Assembly (NCBI RefSeq): GCF_030272615.1
Contig: NC_081410.1
Location: 146,532,349-146,596,348 of the forward strand
DNA from: Cryptomeria japonica
Lineage: Eukaryota; Streptophyta; Pinopsida; Cupressales; Cupressaceae
Direction: 5' to 3'
Length of the DNA stretch: 64,000 nucleotides
Position numbers and translations under genes: made by a program. The notes beneath the pieces were generated by a model that was given only the letters and a program-made list of their open reading frames with translations, searched no databases and was not told the DNA's origin. Positions 39,291 to 51,605 of the stretch are shown here, piece by piece. Positions within the stretch are counted from its first letter, which is position 1, and every line of letters begins with the position of its first letter.

Positions 39291-39830
39291 TGTTACAATT
39301 TTCTAGATGTATATTGCTGACTCCTGTTGAATAAAACATCAGCGGTGGTGCAGACAATTTGTAATCAGACATATTCTTTCATTTAAGAAAAGACTATGTA
39401 TGCTTCATGGATGATTATTTTCAATAAATGTGATTGACTGGTTAAACAACTTCAATGGTTAATGATTGTTTTCTTGTACACTTTTTCATGCTTTCTGAAT
39501 GGTTATATGTGGCTTTTCTACATGTCTTGTATGATGAATGGTTTTGGCACTTCTCTTTAATGACTTTTGAATCAGTCTTGGCGAACAAATGGGAATGATC
39601 GATAGATCAAATTCCCCTGCACTTTAGGCTTCACTAAACCAAGGCGGGTGAACCTATACCTGAAACCTAAATCTGTAGGTTAAAGGTTTTTATATAGCGG
39701 ATTTAAAAGAACTAGTAATTGTATGATGGCAATTTTTCTTAACTTCCACCTACTTATAATAGTTGCTTATTGAAGACTGAAAAATGCTTTTTTATAAATG
39801 ATGGATAAACTGAATCACAAGTACATAAGA

Positions 39831-40135
39831 CATCTATTCTGGCTCCAAAATGGTAGTACGAATTGACTAACACGCATATTAGTCGCGCGTTTTACATCGT
39901 CGATTTTGCAATTAATGGCTGTGATTGACTAACTTGTCGCTAACATGTTGTACGCCTCTATTCTGGCTCCAAAATGACAATACGGAGTGACTAACATGCG
40001 TGTTAGTCGCGTGTTTTACACCGTCAATTTTGCAATTAACGGCTGTGATTGAATAACTTGTCACTAACACGTTGTACAAAAGGTCTGTTTTGGAGCTAGA
40101 ATAGACACAATCATTTTGGAGCGAGAATAGCCACG
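39831..40135 (+). mobile_element. two nested palindromic MITE-like elements
   Basis: An outer copy starts at 39831 (CATCTATTCTGGCTCCAAAA) and is interrupted at about 39953 by a complete second copy (about 39955-40107, ending TTTTGGAGCTAGAATAGACA). A second terminal repeat, CATTTTGGAGCGAGAATAGC at 40112-40131, then follows and may be the displaced right end of the outer copy. Both copies carry the central near-palindrome and the ACCGTCGATTTTGCAATTAA block. Confidence 0.82.
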
Positions 40136-40136
40136 G

Positions 40137-40880
40137 ACGCGTCTATTCTGGCTCCAAAATAGTAGTAAGGATTGACCAACATGGTGTCTTTGTCGATTTT
40201 GTTGATTCGCGAAATGCGTGGCCACCATTTCCTTTTGTCTGGGGAAATGACGAACTAAACTAACACACCATGTTAGTCATTTTCGCTATTTCATTGACTA
40301 GAAAGCCGCCATTTCCTTTTGGCCCGTGAAACGACGATATAGACTAACACGTTGTGTTAGTCGATTTCACTGATTCACGGACTGGCAGCCCACCATTTCC
40401 TTTTGGCCCGTGAAATGGCGAAAATGACTAACACGACGTGTTAGTCAATTTTTTTGTTTCGAGGTGCAAAAGGAAATGTTGGCCAAGCAGTCCGCGAATC
40501 AATGAAATAGACTAACATGACATGTTAGTCTATTTCGGTGATTCACGGACTGCCTGGCCGCCATTTCCTTTTAGCTCCAAAACGACAGTACAACGTGTTA
40601 GTCTATTTCGTTGATTCGCGGACTGCCTAGCCACGACTATTCTCGCTCCAAAACGGACCTTTCGTACACCATGATAGCGATGCGTTAGTCAATCACAACC
40701 GTTTATTGCAAAATCGACGGTGTAAAACGTTTGACTAACACGCGTGTTAGTCGATTTCGTCATTTCGCAGGCCAAAAGGAAATGGTGGCCTGCCAGTCCA
40801 CAAATCATCGAAATCGAGTAACACCCCGTATTAGTCGATTTCACTGATTCGCAAACTGTCTTTACCATGTTTGACAACTT
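40137..40880. repeat. complex palindromic array related to the MITE-like family
   Basis: About 740 bp assembled from short units in both orientations. The recurring parts are GACTAACACGACGTGTTAGT-type palindromes at roughly 80-100-bp spacing, TTCACTGATTCACGGACTG, and CCACCATTTCCTTTTGGCCC with its reverse complement. A near-complete reverse-orientation MITE-like copy lies inside it at about 40633-40755. Foldback structures are expected over the whole span. Confidence 0.85.
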
Positions 40881-41520
40881 TGTTGATAATTTCTACTATA
40901 TGTAATTTATGTTCAATTTTTAAGTTTCCTTGTCGATCACTTATGAAATTATTTTATACTATTTGCTAGTGTTATACACATAGTGTAATGTTGTCTTCAA
41001 TTATCTTGCCCCATTCTCTTTGATGACATGTAATGGATTGTTTATATTGTAACAATAATGCATTTCTAAAACCTAACCTTACACATTGGAATTCCAATAT
41101 CTCACATCTTAATTTTTTATATTATTTATATTATAATTATAATGCATTTTTAAATTGTCTTCAATCCAAGTCTTCACAATTTACACATTTGCATTCCATA
41201 TCTCACATCTTAATTTCATTGCATATCAAAATTGCATTATTACAGAAATCAATGCTATTCCTTTTAGAGTAGACTTAATGATATGACATGTTTAGAGAAA
41301 GGATTATATTTATTAGATTTAAATTAACATATAAAGTGTATTGGTTAGTAAACATATAAAGTGTATAGAGACAAACATATAAATTGTAAACATAACTGAC
41401 ACAAACATATAAATCTTAAACAATTGAGACAAACGACGTACGAAGATCGGCTATGTAACCATAGAAATGGACTGTTTTATAAAAAGAGCATAGTCATACA
41501 GGAACAGTTATACAATTTTA
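40881..41520. other. no feature recognised
   Basis: AT-rich; short Asn/Ile-rich frames only. Confidence 0.5.
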
Positions 41521-42018
41521 ATGAGAGGACCTCCTCTACGTTGGGAATCTACTCTGTATCCTGACAAACCTCGGTGCTAGCCGAGGACTATCATAACCCG
41601 TGAAAAAGCGGGTGTAGTCCATAATAAGGAGGTTCCATGGAAAGAATGTCATGACATCCTTGATACTCTCATTAGAGTGTGGCACCAGGGCCCACCCACA
41701 TCTCTAATGGGGTCTGTCAGCACACATTATGTGAAACCGAGGGAGAGTGACTGGCTAGTACGTAAGGGCGAAATACACTGGCCATACTCGCCTATACAAA
41801 GTGACCATCACCGGAGTTGACAATCGGGCGAACAACATCACCTCTTATATATGGACAATGTACATATTGTCCTCGGTATAATGTCTTCCAATTTGAATGG
41901 TCCACTCACCGGCCCATCTGGGAGTTATCGTTCGAATAATATCCGCAACAAGGATATCCGGGAGGCGCTAAAATAAGGCAAACTCCTTGTCGTTCTCTGC
42001 TAACCTCTGTAGTAGTCT
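41521..42018 (-). pseudogene. decayed exon of unknown protein downstream of the transposase
   Basis: On the minus strand, after a good acceptor (ATATATATTGCAG), one frame runs about 165 codons with five in-frame stops and no shift. It reads RLAENDKEFALF, ADIIRTITPRWAGEWTIQIG, NESIKDVMTFFPWNLLIMDY and RFFTGYDSPRLAPRFVRIQS. The local GC content is higher than in the flanks. No family is recognised. It may be a last exon of a gene nested with, or read through from, the MULE transposase, or an independent remnant. Confidence 0.45.
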
Positions 42019-42459
42019 GCAATATATATGATAAGAGTGTTAGTAATATAACTATAGCATTCAATAAATGTAAGACATAAGAGTGTTAAGAACTAAAAAA
42101 ATGCAAGACATAATCACACCATAAGAGTATTAATTATTTAACTAGAGCATTCAATAAATTAAAAACATAAAAGTGTAATATTGAAAATTAAGTTGCATGA
42201 AACCTGCGCCTGTCGCTCGATGTGTATGTGAAAGCCATTGAAGGATTAAAAAACAACAACAAAAATGGACCTGCATACAAAGATACATTATAAAAGATGG
42301 TTAGGGATAGTTATAGTAAACATTACAATGCAACTACAATAAACAAATTTGTTCCATACTACGCAACAGGGTGAATGAAGAATGCCTAAACATCAAGCAC
42401 ATATATGACATACTTACAAACAGAAAGATTAATCTGAAAAAATAATACCAAAATTAGTA
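42019..42459. other. intergenic or intronic, no feature seen
   Basis: AT-rich sequence between two minus-strand coding remnants. Confidence 0.4.
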
Positions 42460-45400
42460 TCAATGAGGATCATTCTGTGATCCGTGTCCACGTAAAAGAC
42501 CATCAAAAGCCAATCGCTGACAATGACTCCTATGGCCAGGTGCTGAGGGGGTGCCGAACACTATCACACATAAGTGTGGATCACTTTCACCGACTACAAG
42601 ACATGACGACTAAATAAATGCGTGCAACATTGACATGTTTAGAAACCACTTACAGGTGACACTAGAGTACCAACCTGTATTTGACACAACCGATGCATTG
42701 GCAAGGACATGCGGTTTCGATGCTTGGTCCAATTGCCTCTTTCTCATTCTCCTCCTAGAAGTCTCAAAGGGGAACTCAAATGTGACAGGCTACTGAACAT
42801 CATGATAGTTCTCACTCCTAGTACTCTGCCTATGTTGTCACCGATTATGACGACAGATTTGACTTGCACTGAACCAAGGCTGCATACGTTGGGTGGTTGT
42901 ATTGGCTGGATCGGTAGAGGGACTAAAATCAAATGACATGGCACTGACATTTTGAAGATCAACCATGAACCTATCCAGACAGCCTACAATTGCCATTAGT
43001 TTATCACCTGAACTTGGCATTGTTTGCGACAACATGCTTAACTTTCTGCTTGCTTTGTTCCACATTACGGTGTCCACATCCTCTAAATTTGTATGTGCAT
43101 TTGAAATGCTATCGACGACAGGTTTAGGTGTTGGGTTTTCATTAGTATTAGCAGATGTTGGAGTCGACATAGGAATAAGATCTGTATGAAACAAGACCTT
43201 AGAGTGAACTACACATATTTTAAGTTTGCAAAGATCAACATTCACGAACATCCACTTACCCGAAACACGTGAATCATGGAATGAATTGTTTATCATTGCA
43301 AAAACCTTCAATACATGCTTGCACATGTTTCCTCGCAAACTCCACAGACATTCATAAATGTAGAAGTGATCCCCAAATTTCCTAACCACATACCAGTTGC
43401 ACAAGGACTGAATTTTCACCTAGTACCAACCAGGAGTAGTGTCGTCTGGAACACAATCGACATCAGGAATTGCCTTTTCCCTCTCCATACTAGTTTGCAA
43501 ATGTGTCAACATGTAGTTTTTGATAAATCCAAAATGTTGTAATTCTTGCTTATGTTGGTAGAATGGTTCCACTTTATACACAAGTATAAAATACATATTG
43601 TCCATCCTCCTCGGGCATGTCTTTTTATCATCTCTTAGGTGCAACGACTTCAATTTTCCATGGTATGATTTGATGACATTATTTGTGTCTTGGTTAGCAT
43701 GAGCGAAATTCCTGAAGTTTTTCGCTCACATAGCTAGCCAAGAAAAAATAGAAAAAAAACAAATTAAAATTAGCAGTAGGATGTCAACTACCAAACAACA
43801 ACCAAAACGAGACACAAGTCATAAAGCCAAGTCGAAGGTAATGTCCAACTCACCGATACTACCTTCTCCTTGACACCATGTGTTGTAGAAGTACTCTAGA
43901 AAAAGTGGCTGATCATTGAATTTGGCAAAGAAAGTGTGCAACTCCTCCACAATGCTCTCTTCACTTTCATGCATTTCCATCATTATCGCTACTAGATGGT
44001 GAAAAATGTCCATTGCTCTTTCCTTCGTTGCATACTTGTACACATTCTTCAACCATGCTCGACACACGTGCCAAATACAAAGTATGACACGACATTTAAA
44101 AACACTCCTGTTAGGAACAAAATATTTAATTGAGCCGAGAGCCTGCTCATTTGAAATAAAACGTAGACCAACGTATCATAATGTTTGATTTCATGTAGAC
44201 AAACATTTCGCTCTTGCACTTACTCTATCGCATGAATCTCTGCACTCACATCATCCATGATAAATGCATTGATCCTCTAATCAGGCCTCTTTTCCTTTCC
44301 TCGTCTCCGCAACTCCATCAACCACACCTGAATATCATCGATCTTGTTCCTCGATGTCACAGCCCATGCAATAGGCACCCCCGATTGCTGCTCATTGAAG
44401 ATGAGACACGAATACAATTGATACTGTTTTAAATGACAAATAGGAAGATCATGAGCATCCACAAATCAAATGGGCTGCATGAAAATAGATTAAGTTCGAA
44501 GAGACTTACCCCATATTTGTTTGTTGCAAATGTTGAATACATTGAGATGATTGAGTCATGTGAGAATCGAACCATCATGTAAAGCATCCAAGACGTTTGT
44601 ATTCCCATAATGAAAGGTCTGTCGGCACCTTGTGGCTACTGGGAAAAAAATAAATTAGCCTCATCTTGTTTTTTCCATTCTAAGATGCTAGTGGCATCGT
44701 GCACATGCTTTCGTGATCGAATAGAACAAACCCTTTTCACTGCGTTCATAACATCCTTGCGTGTGACGAATGAATCTCTCTTCTTCAACATGTCATGAAA
44801 AATGGGATCATCAAGATGTCTGTCCATAATAGCATCAATGCTCACATCCATCAACAACATGCTCTCTATATATGATTTGCATTCATTGGAAAGGTTTGGT
44901 GCAAATTGAGAGCAGAACTCATTGCTGGTATCATGCACGCCATGACAAGCTTCACCATTCTTGTCTACATGCAACGATTGCTTCAATATCAAGATGGCCA
45001 CATTTGGCCTACCATATAACATCTTAACAATGAAGTGGCATGTACAACCTCTTTTTTCTGATATGTTCGGGTGCGCTTCTTATTCGATGACTTTTTCCTA
45101 TTGTCTTCTGGTCCATATGAACACCAACACCTTCAAAAACAACTCTCGTATTATCAACAACAATCGTAATGTTATTAAATGTAGACAAGGAATAGGAAAG
45201 AATGTGTCTATGAATTGACTATAAATCTTTGTTGTATGCATGTTGTGCACACCACTATCATACTCACTATGCAACAATTCCCCTTTGATGAATGCATCCA
45301 TTCTACTGAGTGGAATTGCTGCACAAAGGTCTATCGTTGAATCATTTTCGACACAAATTGGCGTCCACTGAATATCCCTTGAACATAGATGACGCAAACC

Positions 45401-45502
45401 TTCACCAGCATGTTGAACTTCCAATACCATAATGTCCTGCCATTTTTGGTGTTTTCCCATCTTGGTCCTGTACATATCGAACAAAGATAGAGACATTAAC
45501 AT
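42460..45502 (-). pseudogene. Mutator-like (MULE) transposase with SWIM zinc finger
   Basis: Read right to left. 45502-45100 holds an N-terminal segment. About 45060-44640 is a FAR1-like DNA-binding part (KKRGCTCHFIVKMLYGRPNV, then SLHVDKNGEACHGVHDTSNE and TRKDVMNAVKRV). 44462-44220 begins the transposase core (YQLYSCLIFNEQQSGVPIAW, FIMDDVSAEIHAI). About 44100-43819 has LCIWHVCRAWLKNVYK, and about 43690-43420 has a segment beginning NVIKSYHGKLKSLHLRDDKK. At about 43340-43310 is the SWIM finger YECLWSLRGNMCKHVLKV. A short intron near 43257-43190 and a final exon 42593-42460 (VIVFGTPSAPGHRSHCQRLA) follow. MULE transposases cut and reinsert DNA between long inverted repeats. Several frame changes are visible; some may be introns, but at least one stop (near 43418) lies in conserved sequence. 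Confidence 0.82.
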
Positions 45503-45638
45503 TAAACAACTACAGTGATGATATCTTCAGTGTGATAGTGTTTTGAGATAGTGGTTAATGTCAAATGTGTTTGCCATGATATTGGTTGCTTGGCACAAAT
45601 GAATTCACAAAGCTAAATTACTGTTAGCACAACTTGAA

Positions 45639-45884
45639 GTCTGTTATCTTCATAATTCATGGATAGATTGTTGCTCATGCATTGGGCCGTGGCTATTCTG
45701 GCTCCAAAATAGACCTTTCGTACAACATGATAGTGACATGCTAGTCAATCCCAACCGTTTATTGCAAAATCGACGATGTAAAATGCATGACTAACATGCG
45801 TGTTAGTCAATCCATACTACCATTTTGGAGGCAGAATATGTTATCTCCCTAATTCATGGACAGACTATTGCTCATGCATTGCAT
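45639..45884. mobile_element. complete MITE-like element flanked by 43-bp direct repeats
   Basis: A reverse-orientation copy (about 45691-45839) starts CTATTCTGGCTCCAAAATAG and ends CCATTTTGGAGGCAGAATA, with GACTAACATGCGTGTTAGTC inside. It lies between two imperfect direct repeats, about 45639-45684 and 45841-45882, both reading GTTATCT..AATTCATGGA and GCTCATGCATTG. The direct repeats are too long for a normal target duplication and may reflect a pre-existing tandem duplication or a repair event. Confidence 0.8.
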
Positions 45885-46429
45885 AGATCCAACCTAACAA
45901 TGAAGAGTTTTAGTTTTAACTCTGCCTCCTTCAGAAATTACTTTGTTGTTTTATATGTACATTTAAACATAAGAGCATTTATTATTGGATTGTATGTGTA
46001 GGATATGTGTTGCAGTATCAGGAAAAATCCCTTTGAGACCCTGTTTTTTAGAATTGGACAAGCACCGCTAGGGCATGTTAGCACATATTTTTACAAAATA
46101 TTTCTGTGCTATATATGGATGCTTCTTGTATATAGTTTCATCATAAAAGCATTTACTACTAAATTGTATGTGCAGGTGATATGTTAAAGTGTCTTCATGA
46201 AAAAGCATCACTTGGGCATATTCAAGGGAAATGTTGAGTATGATGGCATTCTGGTAATCCTCATCTTCACAATTAGTTTCATTGCAGGAGCACTTTTGGA
46301 AGATTAGCATAGGGCAGGTTTGTGAACATGTTCAGAGATGCCAATGGTGTGGGAGAAACCTTTCACTATGGTTATTAAAAGTTGCATCCATGGAGAAGGG
46401 CTTCTTTTGTAAAAAATGCAAAATTCTGC
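45885..46429. other. no gene recognised; weak internal direct repeat
   Basis: About 45970-46015 and 46146-46190 share a diverged stretch (AGCATTTA.TA.T followed by ATTGTATGTG). Nothing coding is visible. Confidence 0.4.
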
Positions 46430-47560
46430 TTATCGACATAAGTCACCCCGATGAGATCGCCCAAGGAGGACGAAGTGTGTTGATCGGAGTAACTCACGCC
46501 GATGGTGTTTCCTAAAAAGCACGAGTGGTGACAAGAAGTCCGACTGAGTGGAAATCCATTAGGGAGAGTTATGACGATGATATGATAAGAAGTCAGAGTC
46601 ATCGGAGTAACATACACTATCGAGAACGAGGAAAACATATTATCCCGATACCCGATGGGGTTATCAGTGGAACTCTTGCCGACAACAGAAGGAGTGATGT
46701 GTTCATAAGCGATGTCATTAGGTCATTGGGAGGTCCTAATTTATGTTACCCCGATACTTGATAGATTAAGTGGAGAAGGTGACTATATCAGAGAGACTTT
46801 CTTCGATAAAGCAGTACCAAGCAAAAAGGGGAGCTAGGCCATCGGGACAACATACATTATCGGGAAGCTGTATTTTGAGTCATCTTGATACCCGATGAGG
46901 GAGACGAGCACGAAGAGATCACATCACAAAAACCTACACCGATAGACCGAAGCAACCCGATAAGGAGAGTAAGGTGTGGATTGAAATAAAAGACTCACCG
47001 GGATAACATACATTATCGAAAGCAAGGAAAATATGCTATGTCGATGCTCGATGAAGCAATCGGGAAAAGTTACACCGATTAGAAAGAAAGTTAGATGTCA
47101 TGGGACCATCAGATGAAGTATTAAGTAATTTATTCCAAAGTCCGATGGAGTGACTGGAGGGATAAACATAAGGAGGTTTCATCAGAGAGACATACCTTGA
47201 TTTAACATAAAGCAAAGCTGACTAATAAAAAGGAAAGGAGGATCCATCGGGATAAGCCAAGTGTTGAGGAAAAAAGGGAAAACGACAGGGGTAAAATCTA
47301 GTGAACTAGTCGGAGTGACCTATGCCGATCAGAAAAACAAAAAGCTAATTGAAGGAATGCAAAATACGATTGCCGCCAAGTAATTGAATTATCGGGGAGG
47401 GTTATGCCGATTAGCCATTGGAATTACTGATGCGACAACCATTATTTAATGCTCGCAATCGGGAGGATTGGATCCGCACGAAGAAAATCTGATGAGTTTA
47501 TGATTGTTACAGACTCTAGCCGTTGCATATCCAACATAAAGAAAGAGTTTTCGTGCAAGA
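46430..47560 (+). repeat. degenerate repeat-rich leader upstream of ORF A
   Basis: Irregular repeats of the phrases GGGATAACATACATTATCG, GATACCCGATGAGG and AGTCACCCCGATGAG occur four to six times with spacings of roughly 100-250 bp. Related phrases recur at 61346-61420 and 63725-64000. No frame is open for long. Position and repetition fit the untranslated leader or terminal repeat of the element that carries ORF A, which is inference. Confidence 0.6.
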
Positions 47561-47623
47561 ATTATTCACAGTGTTTTTAGCCATCGATATTGAAGTTGTA
47601 GACAAGAAGCATAGGAAATTTGA

Positions 47624-50526
47624 GAATTCAAGCATTTAATCATAGAGGCTCTTGGTTCACAAGGGAAAAGAAAGGTCATAGAGATTTCAGACACACAGTT
47701 TGCTAAATCAAAAAAGACGAAGTCTGTAGAAGGTATGCAAAAGTGGAAACTGAACCAAGACATGATTGACCAAATGGAGTCATCTGGTGCTAATTCAAGG
47801 AGGTCTAAAGCCTATTTTCCGCCAAAGGATCAACTAGAAGACAAGTACAAAGAGGTTGGGGATATCTAGACAACCATGAGAGGCCATGAATTATTTCTAT
47901 ATCATTACTTGAGGCGGAACAAGGAGATGCCATTGTCAAACCCTTGGACGACAAATTTGGGCAAACTGGTGGTCCCAAATGTTCTTTTGAATCTCAGGTT
48001 ATTGGAATTTCTTACGAGGAAGTACAAAAACAAAAGGTGCATTCAATTTCCCAATGGGGATCCATTCATTCGGATATCTTCCGAGACTTTACATCAGGTT
48101 TTTGGCATGTCTTATGAGCCTTACATGCCCCTATCTTTTACAGACGTGGAAGAATAAAGTATACCCAAATGGACACCACTCACACAGTGTGGAGGTTAGT
48201 GATTCATAAGAAGGAGAAAGGATGACTCACAGAGTAGGATGGTCCTCCTTTTGAAATTACTCTGTTCAGACAATACTTGCAATACATGTACTGGGCACAC
48301 GACCAGGTCTGCGAGGAGGAAGTACCTGATGTTACAAGGATAGGACCATTGGTGCTGGCTGCAAATATTCAAATGCATGAGCCAAGGTCATTTGATTATG
48401 AAACTTACTTGGCAGAGAAGATGCATGAAGGGTTCTTGAGATTGCAAATGAAACATAACCCTACTTTCAAATTTTACTCATTGCTAATGCATATAGTTTT
48501 ATTTTATGGGAAGATGCAAGGTTTGTGGCTAGAGGAATTAAGGGCGACTCCCAGAAATAAAGATGGACAAGACCAACCAATTCAATTATGGGTATCCCCG
48601 TGGGACTCAAGGTTTGACAAATTACATTATGTGTTGTTTGAAGAATATTTCTTTAAGCCTTTGTACATATTGTTTGGAGTGGAATGTGATGGGTCCATCT
48701 CACCTGAGATTAAGAGATTCTTGAGACCCCATGCTTTTGGAGACACCAGGGTCAGCCACAATTGGGGTGACTGGTTTGTATGTCAGAATTTCACTTTTTT
48801 AAGTGTTTATGGTTTTGAGGGTATTCCATATATGTTGCCTACATTAGTTCCTAATAGGATTGCCCATTTAGAGATTGTTAGGCAACTTAGTATGTCAAAT
48901 GCACAACATTTTGGTGGTGCACACAAGCAGACATTTATGCATGGCACTTTGCACTTTGGAGACTTCACCATAGTATCTACCAAGGCTTATGAGATGATAG
49001 AGAAGAAGTTGGTGGAGGAATACAATTTATTTGGACACCAGGCTCGGAAAAACTATGATCCAGAGGGGTATATCCATCACTGCAAGAAGAGCCAGAATTT
49101 GGGAGATTATTTGCATATACCCATGGAGGCTAAAGATTTATTTAGAAATAGGGAACGAGATGAGGCTGCTGCACTTTTAGAGGAATTAAACCAAAAATTA
49201 GAAGAGCAGAAGCAGAGGCTTCAGGAGCTAAGAGAAGAAGGAGATTCTGAGAGTGGGTCTGAGGAGAATGTAGCCATATCAACCCTTTGTGTACCTGAAT
49301 TAGAAGAAATGGTAGAGAGCCAAGAGCAGATCATGGTGATAATAAATGCCAATACTGATGTAAGACTGGAAGAGCATGCAACTTTTGTTGTGGATGAGGT
49401 TTTTGTATAGTTAAGGGAGTTCAAATCATTTTTGTACCATTATAAAGGGAAAAAGTTTAGGGAGAACATCCCAAATGTTACTCCAGAAAATGAAGCAGAG
49501 ATGCTTAAAAAATTAAAAGATTATATTGTTGCAGAAGTGGCCACAATGACATCACAGAGAGGGAGACAACTTCTCAATGAGGCAGGCATCATTTTATTCC
49601 CAGGATGGGATTTAAGTGCCAATTTTATCTTTGACAGCTTGTTGCATTCTGACAAAAGGGATGTAAAATTGGACATACAGGGTGTTGATGACATCTTTAT
49701 TGGATCAAGGTACGATCCAGATGAAGAGCAAATGTTGCTTTGGGCCCTATACCCTCCAAATAAGAGACCCAAGATCATATATGTAGATAAGGCATTTGGG
49801 CACATGATGAAGCTAAAAGTGGGAGAGGTTGATCCAATTGTCACAACAGATTTGGGGATTGACATTGCAAAATTGAATAAGGCCCAAATGCAATTGGTGC
49901 TAAAAGGTCAAAAATATAAGAATTTATATGAAGACCTGTTGAGAAGTCGTGGTCATGAAGTACCACAAATAGTTGATACTGGTGTTCAATGGAAGAAGAA
50001 ATATGAAGACCAAATGAAAGAAAATATTAAGTTAAAGAGGCAAATCAGGACTACCAGGATAGATGCTGCTTGTGTTTTGTTAACAAATAGGTTTGAACAT
50101 TTATTGGAAGTTCTGAGAGAATTCTGGACAAACTGTCAGAAGACCCTGGATAATATGGCCTCTCATAAAAGAACTTTGAACAGGCTGAAGGCATTATTGA
50201 AAGATAAGAGTGCTGATGAGAAAATGGTTGAGAAGATCCAAAGAAGGTTGAATAAACATAAGGCATTTGGTGTGGACATTAAACAAGAATTCACCGATTG
50301 CAAAGATATTGTTAGGTACGGTTTACCAGATATTGTGGATGATGCAAAGAAGTTAAAGGACAAAGGGATTTGGATTGCAGAATGCCAGAATGTACTTAAC
50401 ACATCCCTTGATGTTACCATGGAGACCGTTGTCAAAGATACCATGTTCAACACCAACACTTATAAGGACAATAAGTATTTAGAGTACATAAAAATATGTG
50501 ACACAATATTGGACGACCAGAACTGA
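47624..50526 (+). pseudogene. ORF A: large uncharacterised protein of a repeated plant family
   Basis: About 960 codons with one frameshift near 48160 and few stops (TAG at 47867 and at 49408, others between 48157 and 48277). The N-terminal domain has NPWTTNLGKLVVPNVLLNLR and GDPFIRISSETLHQVFGM. The central domain has YSLLMHIVLFYGKM, QPIQLWVSPWD, VSHNWGDWFVCQNFTFLSVY and GFEGIPYMLP. A charged coiled coil starts near 49170 (LLEELNQKLEEQKQRLQELR), and after the stop at 49408 the same frame continues 372 codons to QN at 50526 with further helical sequence. No known catalytic motif is seen. Every listed block has a counterpart in ORF B. The VFGM block faintly recalls plant transposon-associated domains; I would not assign it. 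Confidence 0.6.
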
Positions 50527-50909
50527 TTTTTTATTTTGTGTCTAGCAGTTAGGCAGTTAGGTGTTAGGTTTTAGTTAAGTTTAGTTTAGTAGGATGAAAG
50601 GGTGTGTCCTTTCATGCGAATCTTTTGGCTCACATATATGTAGTGAGTCATTTTTGTATCATGGAAGAACAAACAATTCTGTCTCTGGTTGGGGCTGCAA
50701 GTGTTATGTTTTAGAAAGGTCTAGTAGGAATAAGAAGTTTATTTTGTGCAAACTGAATGTATTGGAGTATTTGTAAGTGCAACTTTTGTGTACATTCGTA
50801 TTCTAGAAGTTAATATAAAAGATTTCATGATGTTGTAGTGAATGTAAAATTGGGTTTTTATTGTTCATGCAACACATAATCATCTTTCTTTTTCTTCTAA
50901 TATTTGAAC
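50527..50909. other. 3' flank of ORF A
   Basis: T-rich sequence with GTTAGGTTTTAGTTAAG-like repeats just after the stop, resembling a 3' untranslated region. No gene. Confidence 0.4.
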
Positions 50910-51270
50910 CTACATCTTTTCCATCTTCTTTATTTGAGTTAGATCAACCTTCTTCTGTAAAAGAAAAGACTTGGTATTATTTCCTCTACAATACTTATTA
51001 ATATTTTTTGTATTTGTTACAGTTATAACATGTAATGTCTTGTGGATCATTTCCACATTTTGTATCGGATATGCAGTTACCTGCCTTATGACCAAACTTG
51101 TTGCATGTATAACAATAACTATTGAAAGATTGAGTATTCTTGCATTGTGTACATTCATTAAACCATTCCCTATTATTAGTAAACAAATTTGTCCTTTTTA
51201 AATAATAATTTAAATGACTTGAATTACTGAACCAATAAAGACAAATATCACTAATAGTTGAAGAAATCAC
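50910..51270 (-). pseudogene. CCHC zinc-knuckle fragment, antisense between ORFs A and B
   Basis: The minus-strand frame from 51270 contains a perfect knuckle, CYTCNKFGHKAGNC, preceded by ECTQCKNTQSF and followed by CYNCNKY, where a second knuckle is broken by a stop. Lys-rich sequence follows to about 50910. Tandem knuckles occur in retroelement Gag and in nucleic-acid-binding host proteins. With no neighbouring protease or other pol domain, a retroelement Gag remnant is likely but unproved. Confidence 0.6.
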
Positions 51271-51605
51271 TATTAAATAAGTGATTTTTCCTCTAAATTT
51301 TAAAGGTACAATTCCCTTGTTTGATGTAATTTAACTTTTTTAGGGGTATGCTTTTAACTAGAAAGTAGAAAAGGCAAAACTAACAACTATAGATCAATAC
51401 TTCATGTGACAGAAAATTTGTATTTGACTACATCAATACTTAACACACATTGTGTTAAAAAATTGGCAACATGAAGTCTAAGAAGCATTGGTTCTTTACA
51501 AATTGTAATGTCTACCATCCGTCATCAGTACATCTAGATGAAAATGACATCTTTAAACGTCAAAATATTGGCTACAAAATGACCATCAAAGGTGCTCCAC
51601 CATGT
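51271..51605. other. no gene recognised
   Basis: A small frame at 51471-51722 (MKSKKHWFFTNCNVYHPSSV) crosses into the repeat that starts at 51606 and has no known motif. Confidence 0.4.

Noticed and set aside
40137-40880. CRISPR-like array
   Set aside because: The repeats vary in sequence, occur in both orientations and are unevenly spaced, and the context is eukaryotic. It is a foldback-type repeat.
29168-45842. A single 16.7-kb transposon bounded by the MITE-type terminal repeat at both ends
   Set aside because: The right-hand match belongs to a complete small element of its own (about 45691-45839), and the left-hand match sits inside a duplicated 206-bp unit. There is no evidence that they are the ends of one element.
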